Shown here piece by piece: positions 35,013-46,200 of a stretch of DNA of 64,000 nt. The notes under the pieces were generated by a model that saw only the letters and a program-made list of their open reading frames with translations, had not been told where the DNA came from and ran no database searches. Source of the DNA: Narthecium ossifragum (Eukaryota; Streptophyta; Magnoliopsida; Dioscoreales; Nartheciaceae); contig OY986970.1 of assembly GCA_963920575.1 (NCBI GenBank), positions 25,253,869-25,317,868 of the forward strand, written 5' to 3'. Within the stretch, counting starts at the first letter, position 1; each line of letters begins with the position of its first letter. A program made the position numbers and the translations under genes.

Positions 35013-35139
35013 TCCAACGGCTAAATTACTGGTTGTTTTAGCAACGGTCATTTTTCAAACGGTTATTTTTCAACGGCTATATTCCTAATTTTCAAAACCT
35101 CAACGGCTATATTTTGAACAGTAAATTTAAACGGCTATA
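35013..35139 (+). promoter_or_regulatory. Six AACGG repeats upstream of the transposase TATA box
   Basis: AACGGCTA, AACGGTCA or AACGGTTA occurs at 35016, 35043, 35058, 35072, 35102 and 35130. The first, TCCAACGGCTA, matches the mitosis-specific activator consensus (YCYAACGGYYA) exactly. A TATA box, CTATAAAT, follows at 35178-35185. Cell-cycle control of the transposase is inference. Confidence 0.6.
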
Positions 35140-35289
35140 TTTTCAAGAATGAAATCTAAACAGCCATATTCACTCACTATAAATTGCAATATATTGCACT
35201 GAATATATCAATTGAGAATAATTTCCTCGCTCATTTTCTTTCCTCTCAATTTCATTTCTCTCTCTATCGTTCTATATTTCCATTTCATA

Positions 35290-36597
35290 ATGAGTTCCAT
35301 CTACAATCGTATTCAAAAAATTATCGACGACTCATCCTCAAACTCATCATCCGAGGAAGAATTTGAAGATCTGCTAGTTTTAGAAGCAGAAAGGCAGATC
35401 ATGGAGAAGGAAAGAGGATCAACATCACGCAAAGGTTCTAGTCGACGACGTTTCATTGAACGCGATCCTCTACAAGGCCATCAACGTCTTTACTATGATT
35501 ATTTTGCGGAATTACCGGTGTTTCTTGCCGATATGTTTCGAAGGAGATTTCGGATGAGTCGTGATCTTTTTATTCGCATCCAATCTGAGATAGAAGCTTG
35601 TGAACCGTATTTTCAGCAAAGAAGAAATGCTGCTGGGAGGCTGGGGTTGTCGTCTCTTCAAAAGGTAACTGCATCACTTAGAATGTTAGCTTATGGTGTG
35701 GCTGCGGATTTTATGGATGAATACGTGAGGGTTGGTGAAAGCACATCCATACAAAGTCTTAAGAAATTTGTTAAAGCTGTGATTTCTATTTTTGGTGATG
35801 AGTATTTACGATCACCAAATAGTGACGACATAGCTAGATTGCTAGCAATTAGTGAAGATCGTGGATTTCCAGGGATGTTAGGGAGTATTGACTGCATGCA
35901 TTGGAAGTGGAAGAATTGCCCGGCTGCATGGAAAGGTATGTATACCGGTCATATTCATGAACCAACAATTATTTTGGAAGCTGTAGCATCATATGATTTG
36001 TGGATATGGCATGCATTTTTTGGACTACCGGGGGCGCTTAATGACATCAATGTGTTAGAACGATCTTCATTATTCTCTGAACTAGTTCAAGGGCGTGCTC
36101 CTACTGTCAACTACTCAATCAATGGTCATAATTATTTGATGGGCTACTATCTGGCGGACGGTATATATCCTGCATGGTCAACGTTTGTGAAGACAATTCC
36201 AGCTCCACAAACCGTCAAGACTAAACATTTTGCAAAGTGTCAAGAAGCTGCAAGGAAAGATGTTGAACGTGCATTTGGAGTGCTTCAAGCACGATTCGCA
36301 ATTGTACGTGGACCTGCACGTTTTTTCAAACAAGAAACCCTTAATGACATCATGATAGCATGCATAATCCTTCACAACATGATTGTCGAAGATGAGAGGC
36401 ATTTATACCTTCATCAAGATATTTCCTCCACATATGAGCAGATTGAGACAGGTCCTCCGTCAACGTTGTCACATGATCATACACCAGAGCTGATGAATTT
36501 TATACAAAATCACCTGAGAATCAGAGATAGAGAAGTCCATTCCCAACTTCAGACGGATCTCATTGAGCATTTATGGAATAGGCATGGCCAGTCATAG
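35290..36597 (+). CDS. PIF/Harbinger transposase (DDE superfamily)
   Basis: The frame runs 435 residues from the ATG at 35290. It opens upstream at 35212, but only with a non-ATG codon. After an acidic, Ser-rich N-terminus comes the FRRRFRMSRDLFIRIQSEIE region. Then comes the plant DDE_Tnp_4 nuclease: first Asp in GSIDCMHWKWKNCP, second Asp in LPGALNDINVLERS, and Glu in DVERAFGVLQARFAIV. All three catalytic residues are present and the frame has no stop. The length fits the family. With ORF1, such proteins excise elements and insert them at TTA/TAA. This copy could therefore still make transposase, but its ORF1 partner looks incomplete. Confidence 0.9.
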   Translation: MSSIYNRIQKIIDDSSSNSSSEEEFEDLLVLEAERQIMEKERGSTSRKGSSRRRFIERDPLQGHQRLYYDYFAELPVFLADMFRRRFRMSRDLFIRIQSEIEACEPYFQQRRNAAGRLGLSSLQKVTASLRMLAYGVAADFMDEYVRVGESTSIQSLKKFVKAVISIFGDEYLRSPNSDDIARLLAISEDRGFPGMLGSIDCMHWKWKNCPAAWKGMYTGHIHEPTIILEAVASYDLWIWHAFFGLPGALNDINVLERSSLFSELVQGRAPTVNYSINGHNYLMGYYLADGIYPAWSTFVKTIPAPQTVKTKHFAKCQEAARKDVERAFGVLQARFAIVRGPARFFKQETLNDIMIACIILHNMIVEDERHLYLHQDISSTYEQIETGPPSTLSHDHTPELMNFIQNHLRIRDREVHSQLQTDLIEHLWNRHGQS

Positions 36598-36757
36598 TTT
36601 ATGCCTTTAGAATTAGAGTGTTGTAATAACTATTTTTCTACCTTATATCAATGTAGCAAGTGATTGTTATTCTACATTATGATAATGAAAGAGTATTTGA
36701 ATTTCATAATCTTCAACATACATTGACAACCTTCAAGATACATTTGACTTTAATGTA

Positions 36758-36950
36758 TTACATATTTCTGCTTTTGACAATGATTTCTTCTTGAAGTAAT
36801 TGAATATATTCTTTTTGATCATCATTTAATTTGCTCAAATCCATCATCATAATACGCATATCTTCTTTCTTTTCTTCTTGAGCAATCTTCCTTTCTTCCA
36901 GCTCTAGCGCTTTTGCCGTCATCTTCATCTTATCTTCATAAGCACAGAGA
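36758..36950 (-). pseudogene. C-terminal remnant of Harbinger ORF1 (Myb/NAM-associated type)
   Basis: The minus strand encodes YEDKMKMTAKALELEERKIA followed by a Lys/Glu-rich helix with MMMDLSKLNDDQKEYIQLLQ, then a stop at 36758-36760. This resembles the C-terminal helix of ORF1 proteins of plant Harbinger elements. No Myb-like DNA-binding domain was found further right up to 38040, so most of ORF1 is lost or beyond recognition. Confidence 0.6.
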
Positions 36951-38134
36951 ATGAATGAAAAGCCATTGAATCAACAAAACACAGAGATGAATTCTCTGCT
37001 GGGTGAGGTCATTTACTTCGAAGATCTTGGGTTTTTAATCCTAAACTGTGACTGGTTTTGTAGTGACGTGCTAGGGCAGCTAATAAGATTGGATGTTGGA
37101 AAGACTAGTACAGCAGAGCAAAATGGGTTCATAAGCAGGAACAAATTAGAAAATATTCTGAAAGTAAGAGTGGAAAATCAATTTTCCACCAATCCGAAGA
37201 CTCTGCTACTGATTCCGACACTTCTCGTGGAAGGGAGAGGAAGAATACAGAACTGGCAGCTAAGCAACAATTAAATGCATCTCCCAAATTCAATCCCAAA
37301 GAACAGAGTTCAAGAAAGCACAACAATTAGCCATAATGAAGAACTAATATTGATTCAAAGAGAAATTGGAATATATGTGCATTGCCATAAGAATGATGCT
37401 AAAACTGGAACTATTACTCTTTAGTAATGCAGTTCTTAACACTTCTTCCTTGCTTTGCAATATATAAGCTTCAGCGAATATTAAATCTGACCAGCAGCTA
37501 TCATCTCATTTCCATTAGCTGTCACCAAAGCTCAAGACACAAGACGATGTTGGGATTTCCACTCCTCAGTCTCCATAACTAAACTACTACTTTAGTAACT
37601 TGGAATATATGTGCATTGCCAAAGAGATCTTGGAAATGCTTTGTAACTTGTAAGCAACTCAAAATATAAACAGAGTTGATTCCTTCGAAAAGCTCATTGG
37701 CACAGAGATACAAGCACCTAGTGGTTATGAAAACCATCCAACAAGCACAGAAGAGCAATGCTTGAGTGATTTGTGCAAGAGAGCAAAAGAAAAAAGAGTA
37801 GATGAAGGAGAAGCTCACCGGAAAGAAGCTTGCTTGGCGGCGTGGGTGATAGTGGCTGCCGGTGTGGGTGATAGTGGCTGCCGGCGTGTGCGATGGCGGC
37901 GTCTGTGATAGTGGTCGCCGGCGAAATGGGAGAGAGAGAGAGCGAGGGGGGTGAGAATGGCTCACGAGGTTGAACCTCGCCGGAGATGGAGGCGGATAGG
38001 AGCAGGAGCTGGGCGATGTTGCCTTTTGGGCAGCCACGGTAGAGCAGCTACTTTGGAGAAGAAAAAAAGGTTGGGGAGAAGATAATAAAAAAAAAAGAGA
38101 AGAAGTTTTTTATTATAAAAACTGGTTTACAGTT
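36951..38134. other. Internal Harbinger DNA of unknown origin
   Basis: The stretch should hold the rest of ORF1 but shows no Myb-like sequence. TTGGAATATATGTGCATTGC plus CA occurs twice, at 37366 and 37600. A Pro/Ser-rich minus-strand frame begins at 38037 and ends at a possible splice donor near 37818; I do not recognise it. Confidence 0.4.
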
Positions 38135-38172
38135 GCTACAGTGATACTCTACATCTAGAGTATCACTGTAGC
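38135..38172. repeat. Perfect 17 bp hairpin near the right Harbinger end
   Basis: GCTACAGTGATACTCTA and its exact complement are separated by four bases. The stem lies about 120 bp inside the right terminus. Confidence 0.8.
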
Positions 38173-38293
38173 ACATCTCCATTTTACCGTATCTGGACAA
38201 GGGCTGATGGAGAGGGGTTTTTTGACATATTGCTACTGTAGCTACTCTAAAATGCAGTAAAAGGCTGGTTTACAGATTCTGATGCGGATGCTC

Positions 38294-38480
38294 TAACGCC
38301 GTGAGAGGAACAGGGCGGAGCTCCTTTCAACTATGGTGGATCGGTGGAAGATTTGTTGTCTTTTATATAATCTAACAATTTGCTTGATTTAGGTTTCCAT
38401 GGGCTCTCGTTCGTTTGGTCTAATAAGAGGTGTCAGTAGGGGGGTGAGCAGAATCGAACCGAAACTGAAAAAATCGATGT
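38294..38480 (+). pseudogene. LINE endonuclease fragment, right of the Harbinger insertion
   Basis: The translation FNYGGSVEDLLSFI, stop, then SNNLLDLGFHGLSFVWSNKR is the conserved stretch that follows GDFN in plant L1 endonucleases. It continues the fragment ending at 34696 and carries one in-frame stop. Confidence 0.75.
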
Positions 38481-38959
38481 GTAGAATAGCGGGCTGAGAG
38501 GTGCCCGAGTCTTTAATTATTATTATATATGCTAGTTGTTAACTGTTGGCCGGGGTTGTATCCCGTTAGTAGGCCTCCGTGTCTATTTATCTGCTTTCCT
38601 TAGACCCTTGGTATGCTTAACCTTTGGTGAGTTTTATGCTACGCCAAGCCTTGTATATTATCTGGCATCCTGTTGCATGCTTATACTTCTGTTTGTGCAT
38701 GAGCATTGCATGCATCTGATTGCATTAGATGCATAGAGGTTAAGGTGTGGGCGATGGGTTGATCGTCGATCCGAGGTTCTCAGGTAGCTCGGATCTAGCC
38801 TTAGGACCGAGACTGGATAGCAAGGTCTAGGATGCAATTTAGGGTAATTTTAAATGCACCACTGAAAGTTATAAGTGCACTATATTTTCCTAAGTGCAGT
38901 TAGACATTGATGAGACATTGATGAGTTAGACATTAAGAAAATGTGGTGCACATATAACT
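38481..38959. other. Intergenic or decayed repeat DNA
   Basis: No gene is visible. A short AGACATTGATGAG duplication lies near 38907-38935. Confidence 0.35.
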
Positions 38960-39187
38960 TTCTTTGCACTTTAGGACCCCTCCCATGTTTTTTTTGCATA
39001 ATATGATCCCATACATGTAAAGAACACACATATAAACTAATACGCGTATAATTCTTGATTATACACGTATCATGGTACGCGTATAATTATTGTTTATACG
39101 TGTATTAGTTTATACACGTGTTCTTTATATGTATGAGGTCCTATTACGTAAAAAAACATAGGAGGGGATCCTAAAGTGTAAAAAAGT
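38960..39187. mobile_element. Fold-back MITE with ~110 bp arms
   Basis: The left arm from about 38960 (CACTTTAGGACCCCTCCCAT) is repeated in inverted order up to about 39187, meeting at a centre near 39071 (ATCATGGTAC). The arms share CATACATGTAAAGAACAC- and ATAAACTAATACGCGTATAA-type segments with a few mismatches. The transcript would form a long hairpin. Confidence 0.75.
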
Positions 39188-39234
39188 GAATATCATAGGT
39201 CTTATTTAGCAACAAAATCCTATGTCCCTGGATT

Positions 39235-39960
39235 ATTTGATGCAGATGCCTTGGCCTCCATGACGGTAGGAGATGTCCTCGATGTTGATGGCTACTGGGA
39301 TAAGGAGATGATTGAGACCATGTATCATCCATCTCTAGTTGCTGAGATAATGGCCATTGATGTAAATAGATTCCAACCTCGTACTGGGCCTTGCTGGCAA
39401 TGGGAAGCCACTGGTTTGGTTTCTACGAAGTCTTGTTACAAATTCCTCGAGGAACAACAGCTTCGCAAGGAATCAGGTGTTGGTAGGAAAGTGTGGTGGA
39501 GTACTTGGAAGGCGTCGTTGGGCCCTCTTATGCGGCACTTCTTATGGAAGCTATGGTATGGGAAGCTACCAACTCGCACTGTCATGTGAAACCTTTGCCT
39601 CACGAGTGATAAAGAATGCCCATTCTGCTCGGCAACGGAAGTTATGCCCGAGTCTTTTAATTACTCTCTGCGCATCGATTCTTGCTTTGAAATCTTGAGT
39701 ACGTCATTCTCGGAGGATCAACATGTTCTTTGTAGAGCTACTGTGACCTACAGTCTATGGTGGTTGTGGAAGACAGGATGCTCTGTTGTTCATGAAGGAG
39801 GGGGGTGGGGGTACCAGCTCAGCTTTGGAGACTCATTAATTGGCAGGTTAAGGAGTATATGCTCTTGAATTGGAAAGGTAGACAAAGCCCAGAGAGGGGA
39901 TCTTGGGGGTGAGTTAGTATTCAAGTTGATGCTTAATTCTATTGCATCAACTTGTTAAAA
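39235..39960 (+). pseudogene. LINE fragment with zf-RVT region
   Basis: The frame at 39251-39589 encodes TVGDVLDVDGYWDKEMIETM and further on WKASLGPLMRHFLWKLWYGK, the pre-zf-RVT and zf-RVT part of plant LINE ORF2. It then breaks by a stop and frame changes. The following DNA keeps VTYSLWWLWKTG-like LINE sequence and ends in a short A run near 39957. It may belong to the same old LINE as the endonuclease pieces at 34540 and 38294. Confidence 0.75.
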
Positions 39961-40295
39961 AAAACCCCCCCGAAACTTTGACTGTCCTGAGCGTTCTGGG
40001 CATTCCGAACGTTAGTTCTACTCGCCTAGAGCATTCGTTCTAGGATTTGGTCGTCCAAAGCTCTCATGCGAAGTCTTAAGATCAATATGAACCTTTTGGA
40101 ATTCGTGTTAATATTTACCATTTTGTCATCCAATTTCTACTGCACATTTAGCCTGAAAGATTGTAATATTGAAATATGAATGATTGTTATGCCAATTTCC
40201 TCCTATTTATAGAATTACCGTTGTTGGTATATTTTAATAGTAAAAGTATTTTGTCTTATAAATGCTTAGGAGGTTTCATTTGAAAGTTGCAACTT
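39961..40295. other. Intergenic DNA, nothing recognised
   Basis: AT-rich, no gene or clear repeat. Confidence 0.4.
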
Positions 40296-40382
40296 GCCCT
40301 GTTTGGTTTGAGGTTAGGGTGGGGATAACCCCATTATCCTCTGCTTTATCTCTGAATAGAAAATGGTTAGCAATTGAGAAAT
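40296..40382. mobile_element. Left part of a MITE split by the Athila element
   Basis: GCCCTGTTTGGTTTGAGGTT begins the piece. Its inverted partner, GGCCGTTTGGTAAGGTGATA, is at 50260-50282. The subterminal GGATAACCCCATTATCC region also has an inverted counterpart near 50205-50225. Without the Athila insert the MITE would be about 290 bp. Confidence 0.5.
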
Positions 40383-42051
40383 TGATGTCGCTCAAATGTG
40401 TCACGCACATCGGTCGCGGTGCAGTACAACATAAGAGAGGTTGAATCCCACAGAGAGACAAGAAGGAAAGATCCAGAAACACAGATAACAATGTATCGAA
40501 AACAATCAAAAGCGTAAAAAGTTAAGAAAATAGATCGGAGATGTAATGGTAAGATAAAGTTAATGAAAGAAATCAAGATTTGAATGAGACTAGGCTTCAG
40601 GAATCACGTCACTCGGATTTAGGTTCTTCTCTTATCAATGGTTCATATGGTACTCAGTTAAGGGATTCACATCCCAATCACCTTAACCGGAAGATATAGA
40701 ATTATGAATCTGATAAAATATATAAATGTCTCTTCCTATGATTAGTTCTTCCTTTTTATAGTTCTAACTTCATCCAACCAAACCTAAGAATACACGATAC
40801 CGGCTATCACTACAGGCAACGCGCAGCAAAATTTCATCGGGACAAAGCCCTAACTCTAACCGGATCTCTAAGAATACACAATACCAACTCTCACAATCGG
40901 CAATGCATAGCAAAGATTTCACGGTATAGAGCCCCAATCTTATCTAACCAGATCCCTAAGAATACACAATACCAGCTGTCACTACGGGCAATGCATAGCA
41001 AAGGTCTCACGAGACTCGGTAGGAGAATCAAAGGAGATAACTATGGGATCACAATATCATAAAAGAAGCATGACTGGATTTATAATAATGTTTAACCACA
41101 AAGCAATCTGTGAAGATCCAATACATAAGAAGAATTTAACAATAAAGATTAAAAGTTATGAACCATTGTTGGAGAAGAAACCCTAATCCTCGCTAGATCA
41201 TCCGTCCGCCATGCCCGCGGATTACTCAGCCATGGATGGGGATTCCTTCATCTTCTTCCTCTTGAAAAGGTCCAGAAAGAGCCTCCAAAAACGTCCAAGA
41301 AGTCCCCTTTGATTAGCCCTAAGTTTCCTATTTATAGGGTCCAAGAATTAGTAAACTCGGATTAATCAAAACCGTTGATTTTCGTCACTGGGCAAGTAGG
41401 ATCGATCCCTCTCAGGGTGTCGGATCGATCCCTCTCATTAAAAACATCAATTTCTGGCTTCGCCCGAGTCCGATCGATCGAACTATGGTTGCTGGATCGA
41501 TCGGATGCGTAAAAATCCACCTTCTCTGGCTATTTTTGAGTCCGATCGATCCAACTTTAGGTGTCGGATCGATCGGACCCCTTAGGAGGGATGGATGGAT
41601 CGATCGGAAGGTGAGAAGCTGAAAAATATATGTTCTATCACGATTCTGCATAGTAGGATCGATCCCACCAGGGTGTAGGATCGATCCCATTTTCCAGCAT
41701 ATTTACCGATCAGCCATCCAGACTGCGCCATCGGTACTAAAATTGCCGTAACTTCCTCTAGAAAACTCAGAATCACGAACCGTAAAATTCACCAGAATCT
41801 AGACTTCAAGATCTTTCCAACCATATGTGGCACATCATCTGGTTCCTCATGAGCAGGTACAGATTAATTTTTGAAGTTGATCCATATACTCTTTTCAGCT
41901 TCTTTTAACTCCAATTTCCTGCATTTTCCAAACAACCATGTGAAGCAACATATAGATATAAAAATAGTAATAAAGATGCTGATTAAGGATAATAATCTAG
42001 CAATTGAGATGGTTATAAGACTGTTCAGAGTGCACTTTCATGCACTCATCA
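40383..42051 (-). repeat. 3' LTR of the Athila element
   Basis: It is 1669 bp, bounded by TG and CA on the plus strand. The minus-strand TATA box is at 41328-41339. Nine GATCGATC-type palindromes lie upstream of it at 41399-41687. Confidence 0.92.
41399..41687. promoter_or_regulatory. Array of nine GGATCGATCC-like palindromes in Athila U3 (3' LTR)
   Basis: Copies start at 41399, 41422, 41470, 41494, 41542, 41566, 41597, 41656 and 41678. Pairs are 22-24 bp apart and the first three pair starts are 71-72 bp apart. The nearest copy is 60 bp from the TATA box. The 5' LTR carries the same array at 49428-49716. Confidence 0.7.
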
Positions 42052-42061
42052 CACCCCCAAC
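42052..42061 (-). other. Polypurine tract of the Athila element
   Basis: On the minus strand GTTGGGGGTG directly precedes the 3' LTR, the position of the plus-strand primer. Confidence 0.6.
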
Positions 42062-43290
42062 CAGCTTATTGCTAGTCTCTAGCAATTCAAAGCGCATAGA
42101 ATATAATTAAGCACACTAACGGTTCAAGGATGTAGACATGCATGATTAAAATTCTGCCTTATCAAGTCAATAGTGTTTCATACAGTACAGAGCATGAAAA
42201 CTTCTTATACTCATACACATACTACCAACACATGAAATCAACTTCTACACATCAAACATGCTAATCACCATCTAGAAGAACACATGTGACGTGACAAATA
42301 AATGTTACGTGCAGAAGCAACTTCTACCCACCATTAGTCCAAACACACTACTATTTTCATGACCAATCATCCAACCCTCGCACTTTAAGTACAGCATGGT
42401 CTTTCTTGTTTTTTTCTCTTTTTTTCTCAACTATCAGACACTTTGCCTTTTTACGCGAGCACTCTCCGCTTCTTGAGGCGCAGAGACCCGGTTACTTAGC
42501 AAAACACTTAATAGTTTTTTTTTCTTTTCAGTGGTTCTACCTTTTTACTCGAGCTCCCTGCTTCCTGAGGCAAGAACACCCGGTTACTCAGTAGATCACT
42601 TAATAGTTGTTTAGGCACAGCTTGAACAAGCTCCAGAACTTTTTCTCTTTTTTTCTCTCACGCAATACTCAACACTAGCTAATGTTGAAATCATGGTCTC
42701 GATTGACAATAGCATGTTCATTCCTCTAGTGAGTATAATTACCACCGCATATAAGGTGTTCGTGTGTGGATCACATGATGTTATACGTTCAGGTTATCAC
42801 GCATGCAATCAATGTATTGGTCAATCCATATGAAAGCAACATGCATAATAAGCATAAAAATTTCAGCTCATGTACAATTTCTAGTAACATAATCAATTCA
42901 ACACTATTAAACTCAAAAGGTAGCATGCATAAGGTCATGCATGCCTACACCCCCCAACCTATAATTCACATTGTCCTCAATGTGCGCTAATCATGTAAAT
43001 AAGCAGAAGGGTAGTGGCTGAAATTTCATATATGACAGAAATAAAAATAGGAAATCGAAATAAGAGCGAGGCCACCTAACAGAATATCGATTATCTCCTC
43101 AAGGCTCCTCATGGTGGCCGAATTTCTCATCTCCAGAATAGTGATCGAATTCCTAAAGCAAGGCAAACGGTGGTCCAACATCCTAAGAAATAAGAGAGCA
43201 AACAAAAACAAATGAAAACAAAAGCAAACAAACTAAAACAAACTAACCTAATTAAAAAGGGAAATGATAGATAGGAGAAAGATCATCCCT
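42062..43290 (-). other. Athila 3' spacer with a tandem block
   Basis: No env-like frame is recognisable. A block beginning CTTTTTACGCGAGC and containing CCCGGTTACTTAG followed by CACTTAATAGTT occurs twice, near 42446 and 42546, with T-rich tracts before each copy. Confidence 0.55.
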
Positions 43291-46200
43291 CGTAGACAGG
43301 ATCTACGAGAGAAACGGTGTGCTCCTCAGGGTCCGTTTTCTCTGGAATCTGTGTCAAGCGTTGTCCATTAACCGTAAACAACCTCCCATCCTTTGGGTCT
43401 TCAACTTCCACAGCCCCATTCTCAAATATTCTACTAACGGTGAAGGGGCCTGTCTAGCGTGATCTCAGCTTCCAAGGATGAAGATGCAGTCGTGCGTCAT
43501 ACAGATAAGCTTGCTGTCCAACTTTAAACGTCTTCCGCAGGATCTTCTTGTCATGGTAGGCCTTTTGTCTTTGCATTGAAGATCCTAGAACTCTCATAAG
43601 CATCATTCCTGAGTTCCTCTAGCTCAGACAGCTGGAGTTTCCATTCCTGACCTGCAGCATCCAAAGTAAGATTTAGTGACTTAATAGCCCAATACGCCTT
43701 ATGTTCTAATTCGACTGGAAGATGGCATGGTTTTCCATAAACAAGGCAAAATGGTGACATCCCCAGGATAGTCTTGTAGGCAGTGCGATATGCCCACAAC
43801 GCGTTTGATAGCCTCAAGGACCAGTCCTTTCGATTGGGGCTCACTGTCTTCTCTAAGATTTGCTTGATCTCCCTGTTGGCTAGTTCAGCTTGGCCATTCG
43901 TCTGTGGATGATAAGCAGTGGAAATCTTATGTGTGACTTCATACCAGGGCAATCGTGCAACTGAAAAGAGTTGCTCATCAGGGAAGTCATCCATAATTGG
44001 TGGCTCATCTTCCGCTACTTCCACCATCAGCCTTGATAGGTGATTAGCGACAACGTTCTCCACGCCCTTTTTATCTTTGATGGAGATATCAAATTCCTGT
44101 AAGATTAATATCCAACGAATTATGCGCGCTTTAGCATCCTTCTTGGTGAGAAGGTACTTAAGCGCGGCATGATCAGTGAAAATAGTAATGGGAGAACCAA
44201 TCAAATAAGCACGAAACTTGTCTAATGCAAAGACTATAGCCAATAGTTCTTTCTCAGTGGTAGAATAATTCATCTGTGCATTATTCAAGGTTCGGCTAGC
44301 ATAATGAATAACATGAGGTTTACCATCTTTTCGCTGTCCTAAAACAGCTCCCACAGCAAAATCACTTGCATCACACATCAATTCAAAAGGAAGGCTCCAA
44401 TCGGGTGGTTGCACAATAGGTGCGGAAGTCAATTTATCAATCAAGGCTTGAAAAGCCTTCTGACAATCAATAGTCCACTCAAAAGGGGTATCCTTTATCA
44501 ACAGATTACATAAAGGACGAGCAATGGCAGAAAAATTTTGAATGAATTTCCTGTAAAAACCAGCATGCCCTAGAAAGGATCTAACATCTTTAACGGTCTT
44601 TGGCACAGGAAGATTTGATATGAGATCGATTTTTGATCGATCTACCTCAATGCCTTTGGAAGAGACAATATGGCCCAACACAATGCCTGAGGGCACCATA
44701 AAGTGACACTTTTCCCAATTAAGCACAAGGTTCTTCTCCTCACACCTGCTCAAGACTCTCTTTAAGTTTTGCAAGCATGCATCAAAAGTATTACCAAATA
44801 CAGTCAAGTCATCCATATATACTTCCATACATTCCTCGATCATATCAGCAAACATACTCATCATGCAACGCTGAAAAGTAGCATGAGCATTACACAATCC
44901 AAATGGCATTCTACGGAAAGCATAAGTACCAAAAGGACATGTAAAAGTAGTTTTTTCCTGATCCTCTAAAGCAATCTCAATCTGATAATATCCAGAATAA
45001 CCGTCGAGAAAACAATAAAAAGGATGTCCAGCTACTCTCTCTAAAATCTGATCTAGAAAAGGCAGTGGAAAATGATCCTTACGGGTGGCAGCATTCAATT
45101 TTCTATAATCTATGCACATACGCCATCCTGTCACCAATTTAGTGGGGACAAAGTCTCCACTTTTATTTTTAACAACGGTGACACTAGATTTTTTAGGCAC
45201 AACCTGTGTAGGGCTCACCCATTTGCTATCAGCAATGGGGTAGATAATCCATGCATCTAATAATTTCAACACTTCAGTTTTGACTACCTCTTTTATTGTA
45301 GGGTTCAACCTACGCTGAGGATCCCTGCGAGGTACAGCCCCTTGTTCAAGATTAATCATATGGGAACATATCAAGGGACTAATACCTTTCAGATCTGCTA
45401 TACTCCATCCAATAGCTGATTTATGCTCATTCAAAATGCTAAGTAATTGCTCACCTTGCTCTGTAGTTAATGCCAAAGAAATAATCACTGGGTATGTATC
45501 ACCTGGACCAAGATAGGCGTGCTTTAAACCTTGAGGAAGCGGCTTCAGGTCCAGTTTGGGCGGCTCTATTGATGATGGTGTTGGTGGCTGTCCTCTTTCT
45601 GGCAGTTCTTCAAACTTTGGATTCCATGGACCTGCAAAGGAACAATGTTCCAAATTTTTACACATACCATCAAGATAAACATTTTCATCCAAATCTAATT
45701 CAAGAGAATTAATTTCAGATGTAGCAAACTCCTCTTCAGTGAGCAGATCAATCTGGTAAGTCTGCTGGCATTCATCATCCTCATCAGGCTGCTTAGCAAC
45801 ATTAAAAACATTGATTTCTAAAGTCATATTCCCAAAAGTTAACTTCATTAAGCCATTTCTGCAATTAATTATAGCATTAGCAGTAGCAAGAAACGGTCTA
45901 TCTAAGATAATGGGAATCCTAGAATCAGCAGTTACTATAGCCTGAGTATCCAAGACTAAGAAATTAACAGGATAATAAAATTTATCTATTTGAACAAGCA
46001 CATCCTCAACTACTCCTCGTGGAGTTTTCGTGGATCTATCTGCCAATTGTAAGATCACAGATGTCGACTTAATATGTCCCAAACCAAGTTGCAAGTAAAC
46101 AGAATATGGCATCAAATTAACACTCGCACCAAGATCTAATAAAGGTTGTCCTACTTCATGCTTTCCAATGAAACAAGATACAGTAGGACAGCCAGGATCC

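Larger units (their letters stand above)
34697..38293 (+). mobile_element. PIF/Harbinger DNA transposon
   Basis: The left end AGCATTCGCATCAG (34697) matches the inverted right end AGCATCCGCATCAG (38279-38292). TAA lies at 34694-34696 and at 38294-38296, the three-base target duplication typical of this superfamily, allowing one base of ambiguity at the right end. The element holds a full-length transposase frame on the plus strand and a remnant of the second Harbinger gene on the minus strand. It sits inside an older LINE endonuclease gene. Confidence 0.88.

Noticed and set aside
37579..38037. Pro/Ser-rich 152-codon minus-strand frame inside the Harbinger element
   Set aside because: No Myb or other ORF1 similarity; low complexity and a mid-frame splice donor. 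It is kept only as unknown internal DNA.
41412..41690. A frame of 92 codons inside each Athila LTR
   Set aside because: It is the translation of the GATCGATC array and has no start context or relatives that I know.
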